A DNA stretch of 64,000 nt from Penium margaritaceum (taxonomy: Eukaryota > Streptophyta > Zygnematophyceae > Desmidiales > Peniaceae). The stretch lies in NCBI GenBank assembly GCA_023375785.1, contig SZWC01009552.1, positions 6,338 through 70,337 of the forward strand, given 5' to 3'. Positions 46,701-58,100 of this stretch are shown here, piece after piece (the first letter of the stretch is position 1; each line of letters opens with the position of its first letter). A program made the translations under genes and the position numbers. Below the pieces are notes generated by a model, which was not told where the DNA came from, made no database searches, and saw nothing but the letters and a program-made list of their open reading frames with translations.

Positions 46701-46789
46701 ACCTCGCACAAGTTTTCAGCACATCTCCATCCTCAAGCAGATCACATACCTTACGACGATGGCAGTGAACTGAGCGAACGCACCAGCGA

Positions 46790-48900
46790 TAGCCAGTGGT
46801 GACTGCTAAATACTTTGGAAATGGAGGAAAACATCACATAGTCCACAACTCTCTCAAGGTGAACTGGACAGCAGCAATAGGCTTCGCAGCAAATGGTGTA
46901 ATCCCAAAGACTCCAATGGCCAATCTGGCAATGGACCCATCAGGCTCGGCATTTTATTTGCCTCTGCTTTTGCCCGTTGGGATAATACTTGGTGCATCTA
47001 GAGACAACATTGAATTAATGAAGAATATTGGAAACAACATTGAATTAATGAAGATATGTAGCAGAAGTTGTCAGGACTCAAAATCCTTGATATCAATTTG
47101 CTCCAACAACTCCTATGGAAAAGTTTCAAGATGCACGGGCACGGGGAGTAGTGGAAAACGAGAGGAATAACCAACTCATGCGTGAACCTCAAATCCAGCT
47201 AGCGCTTCTGGAATCATTCGATTTTGTAAAATCCAAGTGACTGACAGTTAGAATGTAGCTGAAAAGTATGGAGGTGTACCTTGCCATACTTGGAGTCAAT
47301 AATGACAAGAAGAATATTGACCCCAAGGCCTTGCTTTTGCGTAGCACAACTCTGGGTTGGTGGTCCAACCTAAAGACCATCAAACAGTAGTAGGAGATCG
47401 ATTGAGCTAGATGAATGGCTTGCACAGTGCTCTCACATCGTTGCTTGCATGTGTTCTATCTCTTGAGCACATGTATGTGATGTGATAGGGCTCTTTGACT
47501 CCACAGAAGAACAAGATAAAACTAACGCGTACCATCCTTGCCTTCTTTGGATAAATAAATGAAGATTATGACATGATATACAAGCTCTAACGATTACTGT
47601 AGAAGTCCACCATGGTCAAGTACACCTAATATTCCCGTAAAATCATCATCGGTAGTAACCTTGCCCCTGACGAATTCTGTCTAAAGTACAACGACCACCT
47701 AAAGTGCATCTAGTGAGCTATTACAATAATCAGCTTTCAGGGTGACCTTTCTCAAATAGTCATAGCATATAATGGCATCAAAAGCACCAACTATGATGCT
47801 TGGATATAGTATTCCAATGACTATCGACTCAGAGGCCTAAATTCATATGTGGCAAAGGGAATTTGCAGCTAAAAGAAACTTGTCTCAGATGGAAATTGAC
47901 GCTCTCAATGAACACACCAAACAGCTATGCTGGACTTCCAGGATGCCGGATCACATCTCGTGGGACTATTGGAAAGGACAATAGTAGGCCGAGCAGGAGA
48001 CAAAGTCAACGAGAAAAGTGAAGAGTCGGAAAACAGTGAAGGATAGGAGGAGACATCGAGGCTTGTATCCAATCAGAAGACTCTGTGCCGAACAATCACC
48101 CATCTGAACGGTTCTCAATGCCATAGATGAGGGTTCCTAAAATTGCACAATTTGACCAGGGGTACGAGGAAAACCAACCGGCCGCACAACTACGAGTGCA
48201 ATCAAAGGGTTGTAAAAGTCGTAAAACATCATCAACACGGATGAATGGAGGAGATTCTCATGGATTCGTGAGCAATGACATGGTTAAAAAAACCTCGAGT
48301 GGTTGAAAGAAAAAACTTCGATGGATACGTGTAGATCCACCAACTTTTAGAACCACTCCGACGAAAAATTGGACATCTACGTGACGTAACGGTCTGGAGA
48401 ACTTGCCAAAATTGTGACCACAAAATCATCCTCCAATGAGATTTCCTTTATTCCCACAATTCACATGTGGATCAGAGAAGCAACACAATCTAGGTGACCA
48501 TTAGTGGAAGAAAATAATGTATGCCTCTGATCGAACGACCCAATACGCAGCGGTGGTTATACAAAACAACAAAGGAAAAATCAGCTTCAAAAATTGCAAC
48601 AGCTGTAGAACGATGCACGTAGTCAACATCACTGGACGAGGCCTAATGGTCCTTGCAAATGTGAGCAGAATCGTGGCTAGTCCATGTGGAATCGGAGGAA
48701 TCAGAGGAGATTATAATAGCAAATATGACATCCTCATCCTCGTCGGCCTCAACACCTAATGCGTTTTCCACCAATCCAAAGAGTTTTGAATCACTTCTCA
48801 AGGATTTTGAAGGGGTGTCTCCCAACTAACTACCTCAAGAGATGCCTCTATAACAAACCATCAACCATCATGTTAACTTGAATTTGGGAGTGAGCGCAAC
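46790..48900 (+). pseudogene. G2: chromovirus-like gag and protease-side remnants
   Basis: PKTPMANLAMDPSGSAFYLP (about 46905-46965), gag-type YLAILGVNNDKKNIDP and LRSTTLGWWSNLKTI (47270-47385), APDEF with LKYNDHLKCI and YNGIKSTNYDAWI (47660-47810), and a pre-RT part near 48640-48760 (RIVASPCGIGGI) that aligns by eye with G1 at 42880-42990. Badly broken; the RT is missing. Confidence 0.5.
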
Positions 48901-50780
48901 CAGCGATGAGCAGTTGTAACTCGGCAAAGACTTCAGCAATGGGGGGACAACAGCATGCAGGCATGCAACTCTCCTTGCTTTCCAAAGGACAAGAGCCAAC
49001 AAATCAGGATACAGAGCAAATTTCTCGGACCAATGACTCCAACACGCAACCTGGTGGTGAATTTTTCAAGCTCTTTGAAGCCCTTGCCGTGGTCGCTACC
49101 CGCCGAGATGATACCTGGTGCGATGACAGGAGGCACGAGCTATCAAGCACACATTAATGAAGACATTTACCATAGAATTTTCTACTCGAGGACCTAAACT
49201 ACCAATGGATCAAATCCAGTTTCTCTTCAAAATTTGTGCGCGAGAGAAAGAGTGCGTACCGAAAGAAATGCCCGGCACTGAATTGAATCCAAAATCCGGC
49301 CATCACTTCCATTGTTTTTTTAGCAGGCCAATTCAAAAGGACCAAATGTAAGAATGTAGCTGATGGATTTGGATTTGTACTTCACCGCTCCTGGAGTCAA
49401 TAAGGAAGAAGAAAATTGACCTCACATCCTCGCTTTTGCATGGCACAAAATTGAGCTCTTGGTGCAGGTGAAAGGAAATCCAACGGTAGCAAGAGACTAA
49501 CAGAGCAAGATCGGTGGCTTATGCAGCCGCTCTGATGTCATCAGACATTGACTATGTACCTCTTAAGCAGATCAATCCAACATGGCAAAATGCACCGACT
49601 CTACCAGAAGACATGAATGACTTTTCACACACTGTTCTTGCATTTTCTCTAGTTCTTAACAAGAACCATGACTCATGGAACAACCTATAACTGCTACGTC
49701 AACAATCAAGCGTGACGGAGTACACACATGGATAATTCAAACTTATTTCTGGCAGTGATATCACCCGTAAATAAATCTGGTTTCACGCTAATAACTGTCT
49801 CAAGGGTGACATCCGACAAGCCATCATAATATTTGGCATCCACTACGACCTTTTCCAAATGACTTCTACAGCTAATTACACCGACTACACCAACTTCAAT
49901 GCTGGGATGCAGGAACTAAATTGTGTGTGATACCAAAGTCATAATTATCATTGTGCGGTTGGAAACCTGCAGTCAACGGAAATCTCCACATTGATGTAAA
50001 TCGACACATAGATCAGTAGGACCAGAGGTTGTGCTCGACTTTGCGGGCCATCTTCCGCACGACGGTTGAAGACATCTAATACAGGCTAAAGGGAGAAAAT
50101 CTGAAGAGTCAGAAAATCGCAGAGGGTAGAAGTACAAGGAAAAATTCAGTTCCGGCCAAAAAAATGTCCTGACCAACAAATGTGTTTCTACGAGTGCTAC
50201 CAATGATTTGGAAAAGTCCCAAAACCATACCGTTACTACTGAATGGGGGGGGGGGGGGCTTTCATTCTCTCATGGAAAGTATAAGTGCTCGGAGGCTGGG
50301 TTTAAAGGCCAGACCAGGGGTGTTTAAAGAAAAAACCTTCAACTGACTACTTCAGAATTGTTGAATATATGAACCTCTCCAAATAAAAATCAAGAAATTT
50401 CACGATGTAACAATCTCAAGAGCTTGTTCAATGAGCGACCACAAACTTATCCTCCGCCAGATTTCCAACACCGGTACAATCCAACACTGGAATTGTGGCA
50501 CAAACTATGAAAATATTAACAGCAGAAGATAGTACCGACCTGGCATTGATGCATTAGTGGTGATGGGAAGCAGCAGCAGAAAAGGCACCAGTGGAGGGCT
50601 CAACAACCACTACACAACAATATACAGTGCAGATATCTATGGACGTCGCAAGGAGATACTTTAAAAGAAGAGCTCACACTGGCTAATCCATGGGGAACCT
50701 AAAAACGAGGACAAAAATATAATAGCTGATACACCAGACTAAACAGCCTCATCAGCCTTGATACCCATATATGCCCAATG
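48900..50780 (+). pseudogene. G3: second chromovirus-like gag module
   Basis: MTPTRNLVVNFSSSLKPLPW (49035-49095) corresponds to the start of G2. DLDLYFTAPGVNKEEE (49365-49410) corresponds to VYLAILGVNNDKKN. ALMSSDIDYVPLKQINPTWQ and a SVTEYTHG segment follow (49530-49730). GACCACAAACTTATCC at 50449 repeats text found at 42693 and 48417. Broken; no LTR separates it from G2. Confidence 0.45.
50244..50258. repeat. 15-base G homopolymer
   Basis: Uninterrupted G run inside the G3 remnant. Confidence 0.9.
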
Positions 50781-50934
50781 GTGGGGAAATCACACACTGG
50801 TTTCCTAGTGCGCTCCAGTATTGCAATCCAACACCATGCACTCACACTATACACTCTATAACCAGTGCATGCAAAAGATGTGCTCCCAGAATTCCTATTT
50901 TTTCCATATCTCTCTTCATCTATTTTCCTGTCTT

Positions 50935-51320
<386 letters not shown>

Positions 51321-52910
51321 CCCCCCTCTCTCCCTCTCTTTCCCAATATATCTCTCTTCATGGCCTCACCTTCAAACTTACCATACTTCAGAAAATATTT
51401 GTGTTATGTCAAAAATATATTTTGCCTGTATAATTTGTTTTATAGTAGAATGATTTTATGTTTTTGTTGACCTAGAACTGTGCGCCATTTCTTAAAACCC
51501 TTTATCGTATAGTTACATGAATATCGCATCAAGCCGACCTGTTTATGGAGACCTATCGGAAACATTCGCCCCAGCTGACGGTCGTCAAGCATGGCGACCA
51601 CTATTTTGAGGTTGGATAGCTGTCGACTTCAGGACAATCCGCTGACCTGCTGTCAGTCGTTAACCTTTCATCCCTCCGTACCTAAGACACCCCCTAGTGC
51701 GCGGAATAGTGTCTATGGTCCAGTGCGCTTGATTTGCCTGGAAAAGTGCACTTATCGTACACTGAGTGTGCGAATCTGCACATCTGACATTGTTATTGGT
51801 TTGTGATGCAATCTTGAGTCTTAAAGTCTAGGTTCAAAATGAAAACCACTAAACACTGCTCTCAGTTAACAGCGGCATGGATGTGTTTGTCATTTACGGC
51901 AATAAAACAGATTGGTTTCGGTGTCCTACTCGTAATCGTAGCTTGTAACACTGCTACATAGACAAAGAGATCATTTGTAAGTAGTTCTTCAAACTTTACC
52001 CGTCAACAAAAGACGACGTTGACTATCGGACATTGGCCGTTGACTGATCTGTGTCTTTTCAGGAGAACGCTTGATGAAATTCTAGATTTCTCTCTTTGCC
52101 TTTTTTTCTGCATGTAATATGCAAAGATTTTAAGCCTGAAAGAAACTTTGACGACATTCGGTAATGAGAAGATTCGAACACGGATAAATCTGGATTGATG
52201 TGTGGTTTGACTGGAATGAGAGAGACATTCGTGTTGCAGTTTAACCGAAAGAGGGGCCAAACACACAGTATTTTTCTGGTCGCGTATTTCATTCGTGTTG
52301 GACCAAGTTATTCCATAGGAGCCCTGATTGGAATCTAGACTCTTGCGGTTAACATACCAAAGGATCCTAAGTTGTTAATTTCTTCCGTCGACGTTGGATG
52401 GCGAGGGGACCGGCCAGATTTGATTCTTGGATCTCCGACGTTCTTCTATATAGACAATAACTCTCTCTAATTATATGTCGGAATGTTCTGGAGTATGGGA
52501 AATATCAAACATTCGGTGCGATTGGCACCATAATCCCCTTTGGAAGAGGCAAAATGTCGCTTGACACAATGTCTCTTGCATCTGCCAGCTGCTAGCCATT
52601 GTTTATCTTTTCCATGGAATGTGCCCGAAATATGAAACCTTCGGTCCGTTCAATTTCATTCTCCAGGGCTCAGTGGAGACCTTCGCTAAATAATCCACCT
52701 CTCAATTGTTATCTTGACATGATTAAGTTCATCTGCATGGATTGCACAGGATAGTAAACAAATCCGCCTTCTCAATCTAATGCATCATGCGGCGGCAGCG
52801 GCCGTGAGGTTTATTATCTATGAACAAGGTACTTCAATTGTCATCTCTGAAGTTCGTGACAGATTAAATAATGAATTCAATGCACAAATGAATGGTTTGT
52901 GATGGAAAAA
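51321..52910. other. Unassigned AT-rich interval
   Basis: About 1.6 kb with no coding region, repeat pair or RNA gene that I can support. Confidence 0.4.
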
Positions 52911-53549
52911 ACACTAAGGCGGCCATACACTCAGTGCATGATAAGTGCACTTTCCCACTCCTTTCGAGTGCACTCGCCACACGCACTACCCCCATATACT
53001 GGGGGGCCTCTCTACACCATTTTGCAAGGATCCCATCCAGATGAATCGATCGTGATAAGTCGGGCTAGCTCATGTCATCGGCAAACCCCTTCAAGATAAC
53101 GGTCGTGGTCGAATAGCTGGCCATCAAGTTCGAAGTGTGAAGGTGCTTGAAGCGATCTTTCAATGAATGGAGTAACGAACGGCACAAGCAGATGAACCAC
53201 ATGTTGGAAATGAACAATGAGCTTTGTAGCATAAAGATGAAATTAAATACACATGTAAACAGTAAGGAAAACGATGGACATATGCACTTCCATGAAATAA
53301 TGCCAGCTATACGACCCTATAAAAACCCATTCGAAGTGGTAAATATTTATGTAAATATTATTTTACAATATTCTTCCGTTCATGGATATCCTCATACCAA
53401 ATTTGGAGTGGCTCTTTGTAAACATAGAAACAAATAATAATACATCAAGAAACATGTACATATATGTACACAAAAATGGGGAGAACAAGAGAAAAAATAA
53501 TATGCGTATAAGAAATTGACATTTCTTGCACATAGGATGAAAACAAGGT

Positions 53550-54253
53550 GTTATCGGACACATGAGACAAAGTAGCGCACTGAGTGCGCTTTCAGTGTGC
53601 TTTTGCCTGGTGAATGAACGCACTTGTAACATACTATAGCCCTAGACATTGTGGTCCTTCCTAAGAAGAGACTTTTTTTGCTATAAAAGACAAAAATCAA
53701 GGTATGATGGGACACATGAGACAAACTAGCGGACTGAGTGTGCTCTTAGTGTGTTTTCCAATAGTGACTGAGCGCACTTGCCACATACACTAGCCCCACG
53801 CACTGAGTTACCTCTTAAGGAGTAATCTTTTTGGCCATATAAGACAAATTTCAGATTTTTCTGGGACACGTGAGATGAATTCACACAATGAGTGCGCTCA
53901 TGGTGTACTTCTGTGTGGTGACAGATAGCACTTCCCACATACACTAGCCCATGCACTGACGTCCCTCCTAAGAAGAGAAACCTTTGGCCATGTAGGACAA
54001 AAAGAAAGGTATTTCAGTACATATGAGATGAATCAGCGCACTGAGTTCACTCTTGGTGTGCTTTTGTATGGTGACTAAGCGCACTCACCACATACACTAT
54101 CCCCACGCACTTGGGTACCTCTTAAAGAGCGATCTTTTTGGCCATATAATACAAAACTCAGATTTTTCTAGGACACACGAGACAAATTCACAGACTGAGT
54201 GTGCTCATAGTGTACTTATGTATGGTGACAGAGCGCACTTCCCACATACACGA
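53550..54253. repeat. 154-bp tandem satellite, about 4.6 units
   Basis: Units start at GACACATGAG-like words near 53557, 53711, 53865, 54017 and 54172, spaced 152-155 bases. Each unit carries (A)CTGAGTGCGCT, GTGTGCTTTTG, GAGCGCACTTGCCACATACACTAG and GGCCATATAAGACAAA. Units alternate: the third and fifth share CAGATTTTTCTGGGACAC, the second and fourth share CACGCACT(G/T) and CCTCTTAA, so the array is built of dimers of about 307 bases. A more distant related piece lies at 52918-53000. Confidence 0.85.
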
Positions 54254-54400
54254 TGATGGGTCAGGGTGCGCGCCCCCCCTGACGAGGTGAGGACTGTAGC
54301 AGCGACAGATGCACAGATGCACGGATAGATGGACGGAGCTGACTACACTTGATGTCGAGTCCACTATAGTGAAATCAGCTGTGGCCACAACATAACGGCG

Positions 54401-54596
54401 TAAAGCAGGTTGCTAGTTTCTTGGCTGAAGCAGGTTGCTTGGGCAACCTGCTTCAGCCAAGAAACTAGCAAGCAGCTCCATGTTGGCGTGTCCTCACCTC
54501 GCAAGCATGCTTACAATGTTTTAAAGTACTTGCTTAGCATGGATACAATTGGGCCATTGACCCAGGCTAGTTTCGTCTAGTGTCTAGGGAAGTACT
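54401..54596. repeat. Hairpin-headed repeat, left copy
   Basis: Contains a perfect 29-bp inverted repeat (54410-54438 with 54443-54471) around a 4-base loop TTGG, then about 125 bases ending TGTCTAGGGAAGTACT. The same unit, with a shorter hairpin, is at 57354-57535 in the same orientation. Family not recognised. Confidence 0.85.
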
Positions 54597-54612
54597 CAGG
54601 TGGTTCTTAGGT

Positions 54613-54952
54613 TGTAGCGCCAGTGTGCCATGTGGCTTGAACTGGTCCAGGCCTGTGGGGCAGCAGATGGGATGAGTTGAGGATTGGAGACCCTCAACTA
54701 CCGCGGTTTAGGCCCAGTGGGCCAAGTTTCCCGTCCGTTTGCTACATTTGATATCAGAGCACCGGGGTTCAATACCCATTATGGACACAGAGGGTGCGTC
54801 CATTCCTATGTGGGAGGAATGTAGCGCCAGTGTGCCACGTGGCTTAACTGGTCCAGGCCTGTGGGGTGGCGGATGGGATGACTTGAGGGTCGGAGACCCT
54901 CAACTACCGCGGTTTTGGCCCAGTGGGCCAAGCTTCCCGTCCGTTTGCTACA
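54613..54952 (+). mobile_element. TRIM-2: complete miniature LTR element, 340 bp
   Basis: Direct repeats of 134 and 133 bp (54613-54746, 54820-54952), both TGTAGCGCCAGTGTGCCA ... CGTTTGCTACA. The 73-base interior starts TTTGATATCAGAGC, a Met-tRNA type primer site with one change, and ends with the purine stretch TGGGAGGAA (54811-54819). Target duplication TAGGT is perfect (54608-54612, 54953-54957). It resembles TRIM-1 in size, primer and LTR hairpin, but is otherwise a separate family. Non-coding. Confidence 0.9.
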
Positions 54953-55269
54953 TAGGTGGTCTAGGAAAGTACCCACGAGCAAGTGATGGTTTGAGCTACG
55001 AGCGTGGGTGAGAGCGAGTAAAAGCGAGCTTGCTAGTCGCTCGCTCGCTCCCGACGGGAAGCACTACTATGACCCATTACTCCTCGTTTTCTTTTTTCTC
55101 CTTGTTGCCGTTACTCAACTTCGTTCTTTCTAGCACCATGGCTGTGAAACCTACCTTGGTGAACTGCCCTAAACCCTTGCTCTCTTGCATCCGTGCTGTT
55201 TAGAACCTCCTACGCCAAGGACGTAAGATTTCTCCCGTTTTAGCCACGACGTCCCGGTGCACTCGAAGA

Positions 55270-57200
55270 CGTAGGCCGGTGACGGCAAAAGTAGCCGCCA
55301 ATCAGGTAATCAATGTCTCGGAGGTTGTTTTAGGGCTCCTATCTGTTGTGCGCGGTGTCGTAGCCATGCAACTTGACCAGATATTTGGCCGTTTTGCCAC
55401 AAAGTTGGTGCCCGAGGATATCTTCAACTATTTTGTATGCCCGTCCACTTGTACAGGTGGTGGAGGTGCGACATCTCTTCCAGTAAAGTCCCTACTAGGA
55501 TCGTGACAGTGCTTGAGCTTGCTGATGTGGAAGACAGGGTGGATTTCCATGCTCTCGGTGAGACAAAGTCAAGCGACGACTGGGGTTTGCATTCGCTCGA
55601 CCTCAAATAGTCCCAACCAGAGGGGTTTGAGCTTTGTGAATTCCCGTCCTCAGAGTTTTTTATTTACTGAGCTGAGAAGGATGCAATCGCCAGCGCTGAA
55701 CTCGTCATCGCTGCAATGTCAGTCTGTTGCCCGCTTCATATCCACTTCTATTTTGGCAGGGATCTGCTGTGTTTCCTCCAATATGCTTGCCGAATCCCGC
55801 CGATGAATGTCAACCACAGCAATGTAACTCTGACTTTGTAATATAGCGAGTGTGGCGAGATGTTTGCCATACACCACCTTGAAAGGCAGTTTACCAGTTG
55901 CGGTGGAAGTGGCGAGGTTGTATGTGAGTTCGGCGGTTGGCAGTTTTGCTGCCCAATCCGTGCCATGTGGCTCGCATAAAGTTTGAATAAGTTGTTTGAG
56001 CGTTTGGTTGGGTCGCTCAGTTTGGCCGTTGGTCTGGGATTGGAACACCGTAGATAGTTGGATCCTACTGTCGTAGCATTTCATAAACTGGTGAAGCAGC
56101 TGTCTCTATTGCTCATGATGGTACGTGACACTCAATATAGCCACACGATCTACTTTAGAAACAGTCGTGCTGTTCCTTCTGCGGTGACGGCGGTCGTCGT
56201 CAGGATGAAGTGCGACGTTTAGAAAATCTATCCACCACGACAAGGATGGCGTCCTACCCCTTGGGAGTGGCGGGCAGTCCCGTCACAAAATCCATGCATA
56301 TGTCAGCCCACGGTTCTGTCGGGACAGGTAGGGGTTGAATTTGACCAGGTGGCTGCGTGCTACAAGATTTTTGTTTCTGACACGTGTCACACGATTTTCA
56401 GAAGGTCACCACGTCGGTCTACATCTAGTCCCACCAGTAGTACTTCACCAACTTTTTTAGTGTCTTGTCCTTCCCGAAGTGTCCATTGTTGTGGCATTCC
56501 TCTAAAATCATCCGTTGTAGTTCCTTGTTTGGAGGAACAACGTCATGGCAAGTGAAATGCCATCGCCAGTGGGGGTCGTCGAACCAAAACTTGGTTCGTC
56601 TTACCAGTCGAATTCCTTGTAACTGTTCACGAACAGCCTCACAATGTATGGGTCTCGTTCGACGAGCAACGTACTGATCTCGGCCACTAGATGTAATCGT
56701 CAGCATAGACCATCCGTCGGATTTACATTTCCAGGCCGGTACTCAATGCCGCAGTCAAAGCTGGACTCTAGGAACTCCATCCATTGAGTTTATCGACGGC
56801 TTAGATCTGGCTGGGTCTTCAGATATTTTAGGGCATGATTATTAGTGCAAAAAATGCATCTCCGGCATTCCAATTAGCATCGTGACATTTTGAACGCATA
56901 CACGACTGTGAGGATCTCCTTCTTGTGCACGGCGTAGTTGAGTTCCAGCCGGCTTGGTTTTCTTTGCTCGTACGCAACCGCTTTTTGTCCACCGGCATTG
57001 TCTTGGTGTTGAACGTCTCTGATGGCTCACATCTGTGGCCATGATGTAGTCCACCATTGGATCTGCCAATTGTAAGGCTGGCGCCGAGGTCAGAGCGTTT
57101 CTCAAACAGTAGAACGCTTCTTATTTGTTGCCCCCCTAATTCCACTCAGTGGTTTTCTCGATGAGATCGGAGAGAGCCACTGACACCAGGGCATAGTCCT
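55270..57200 (-). mobile_element. G4: Ty3/gypsy chromovirus fragment, RNase H to chromodomain (fossil)
   Basis: Minus strand. RNase H-type remains (57145-56830); integrase zinc-binding part with PPNKELQRMILEECHNNGHF and KTLKKLVKYYWWD (56560-56425); integrase core end with STVFQSQTNGQTERPNQTLK, WAAKLPTAELTYNLATSTAT and PFKVVYGKHL (56060-55850); C-terminal part with HPVFHISKLKHCHDPSRDF and PPPPVQVDG (about 55560-55440), then a decayed chromodomain to 55270. It lacks RT, gag and recognisable LTRs. Broken several times but better kept than G1. Confidence 0.8.
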
Positions 57201-57353
57201 TTACGAATAGGTGATACCCCAATGATTCTTAAATTTGTAGGTATGAATTTGAGTAATTATGTGTTCCTTAATCTTTAACAGTTTTGGGCCTTTTTAGTCA
57301 TTGATGTGTTCCTAATTGAGCGAATTCGGGCTGACCCTGCTCCTTAAATTCAG

Positions 57354-57535
57354 GTAAAGCAGGTTGCTTGGGCAACCTGCTTCAGCCAAGAAACTAGCAA
57401 GCAGCTCCATGTTGGCGTGTTCTCACCTCGCAAGCATGCTTACAATGTTTTAAAGTACTTGCTTAGCATGGATACAATTGGGCCATTGACCCAGGCTAGT
57501 TTTGTCTAGTGTCTAGGGAAATACTAAAGCAGGTT
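57354..57535. repeat. Hairpin-headed repeat, right copy
   Basis: Matches 54401-54596 (GTAAAGCAGGTTGCT, CTGCTTCAGCCAAGAAACTAGCAAGCAGCTCC...) but lacks 25 bases of the left hairpin arm, as expected from loss between the two AAGCAGGTTGCT direct repeats. It is followed by TAAAGCAGGTT again, which also opens a small palindrome (AGCAGGTT/AACCTGCT). Confidence 0.85.
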
Positions 57536-57659
57536 CCCTCAGTCTCAACCTGCTGGCACCATCAATGTAGTGCCCACCACCAAATTTGTCTAAATTCATG
57601 CAATAGAATGACAATCAAGGGACATATTGGATGACCAACAACAAAGTGACTGAGGTGAA

Positions 57660-58100
57660 ACGTTAGCTTGAGAAAATACATGGGCAAGGATTTATCCCCC
57701 GTTCCATGTCACCATATGGGGCTTTAGTTCTTTTTGCTGCGAAAAAGATCAGCGTAATGTGAATGCACGTGGAATAACAAGCACTGAATCATGTTTCCGT
57801 CAACAAATGCTAAGCAAAGAAAACATTTGGACCAACTCTGAGAAGCAATTTTTCTCAACAAAATTGATATACGGAGCAGCTACAACCAGCCCGCGTATGA
57901 GGTAAGAATATCGAGATTATGTGTTCCAAACTCATTGAAGAAATTTGAGCCTGATGTCATTCTATTCAATATTTAAAATTCCCCAGCCACATTCATGAAG
58001 GTAGTGGAAACAATATTTTGTTATACTTCAGCACCTTTGTCGTCCTCTACATCTAGATCATTCATGCGTGTAGTTGCATGTCAAAGGATTACTGTTGGAC
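57660..58100 (+). mobile_element. G5: Ty3/gypsy RT fragment (fossil)
   Basis: Plus-strand translation shows GKGFIPRSMSPYGALVLFAAKK (57690-57755), the opening of gypsy RT, followed by faint ALNHVSVN, YNQP-like and PATFM-like pieces up to about 58100. No other domain or LTR is seen. Broken. Confidence 0.65.

Noticed and set aside
54401-57535. The hairpin repeats as the two LTRs of chromovirus fragment G4
   Set aside because: No primer site or purine tract lies next to either copy in the needed orientation, and the copies lack TG..CA ends.
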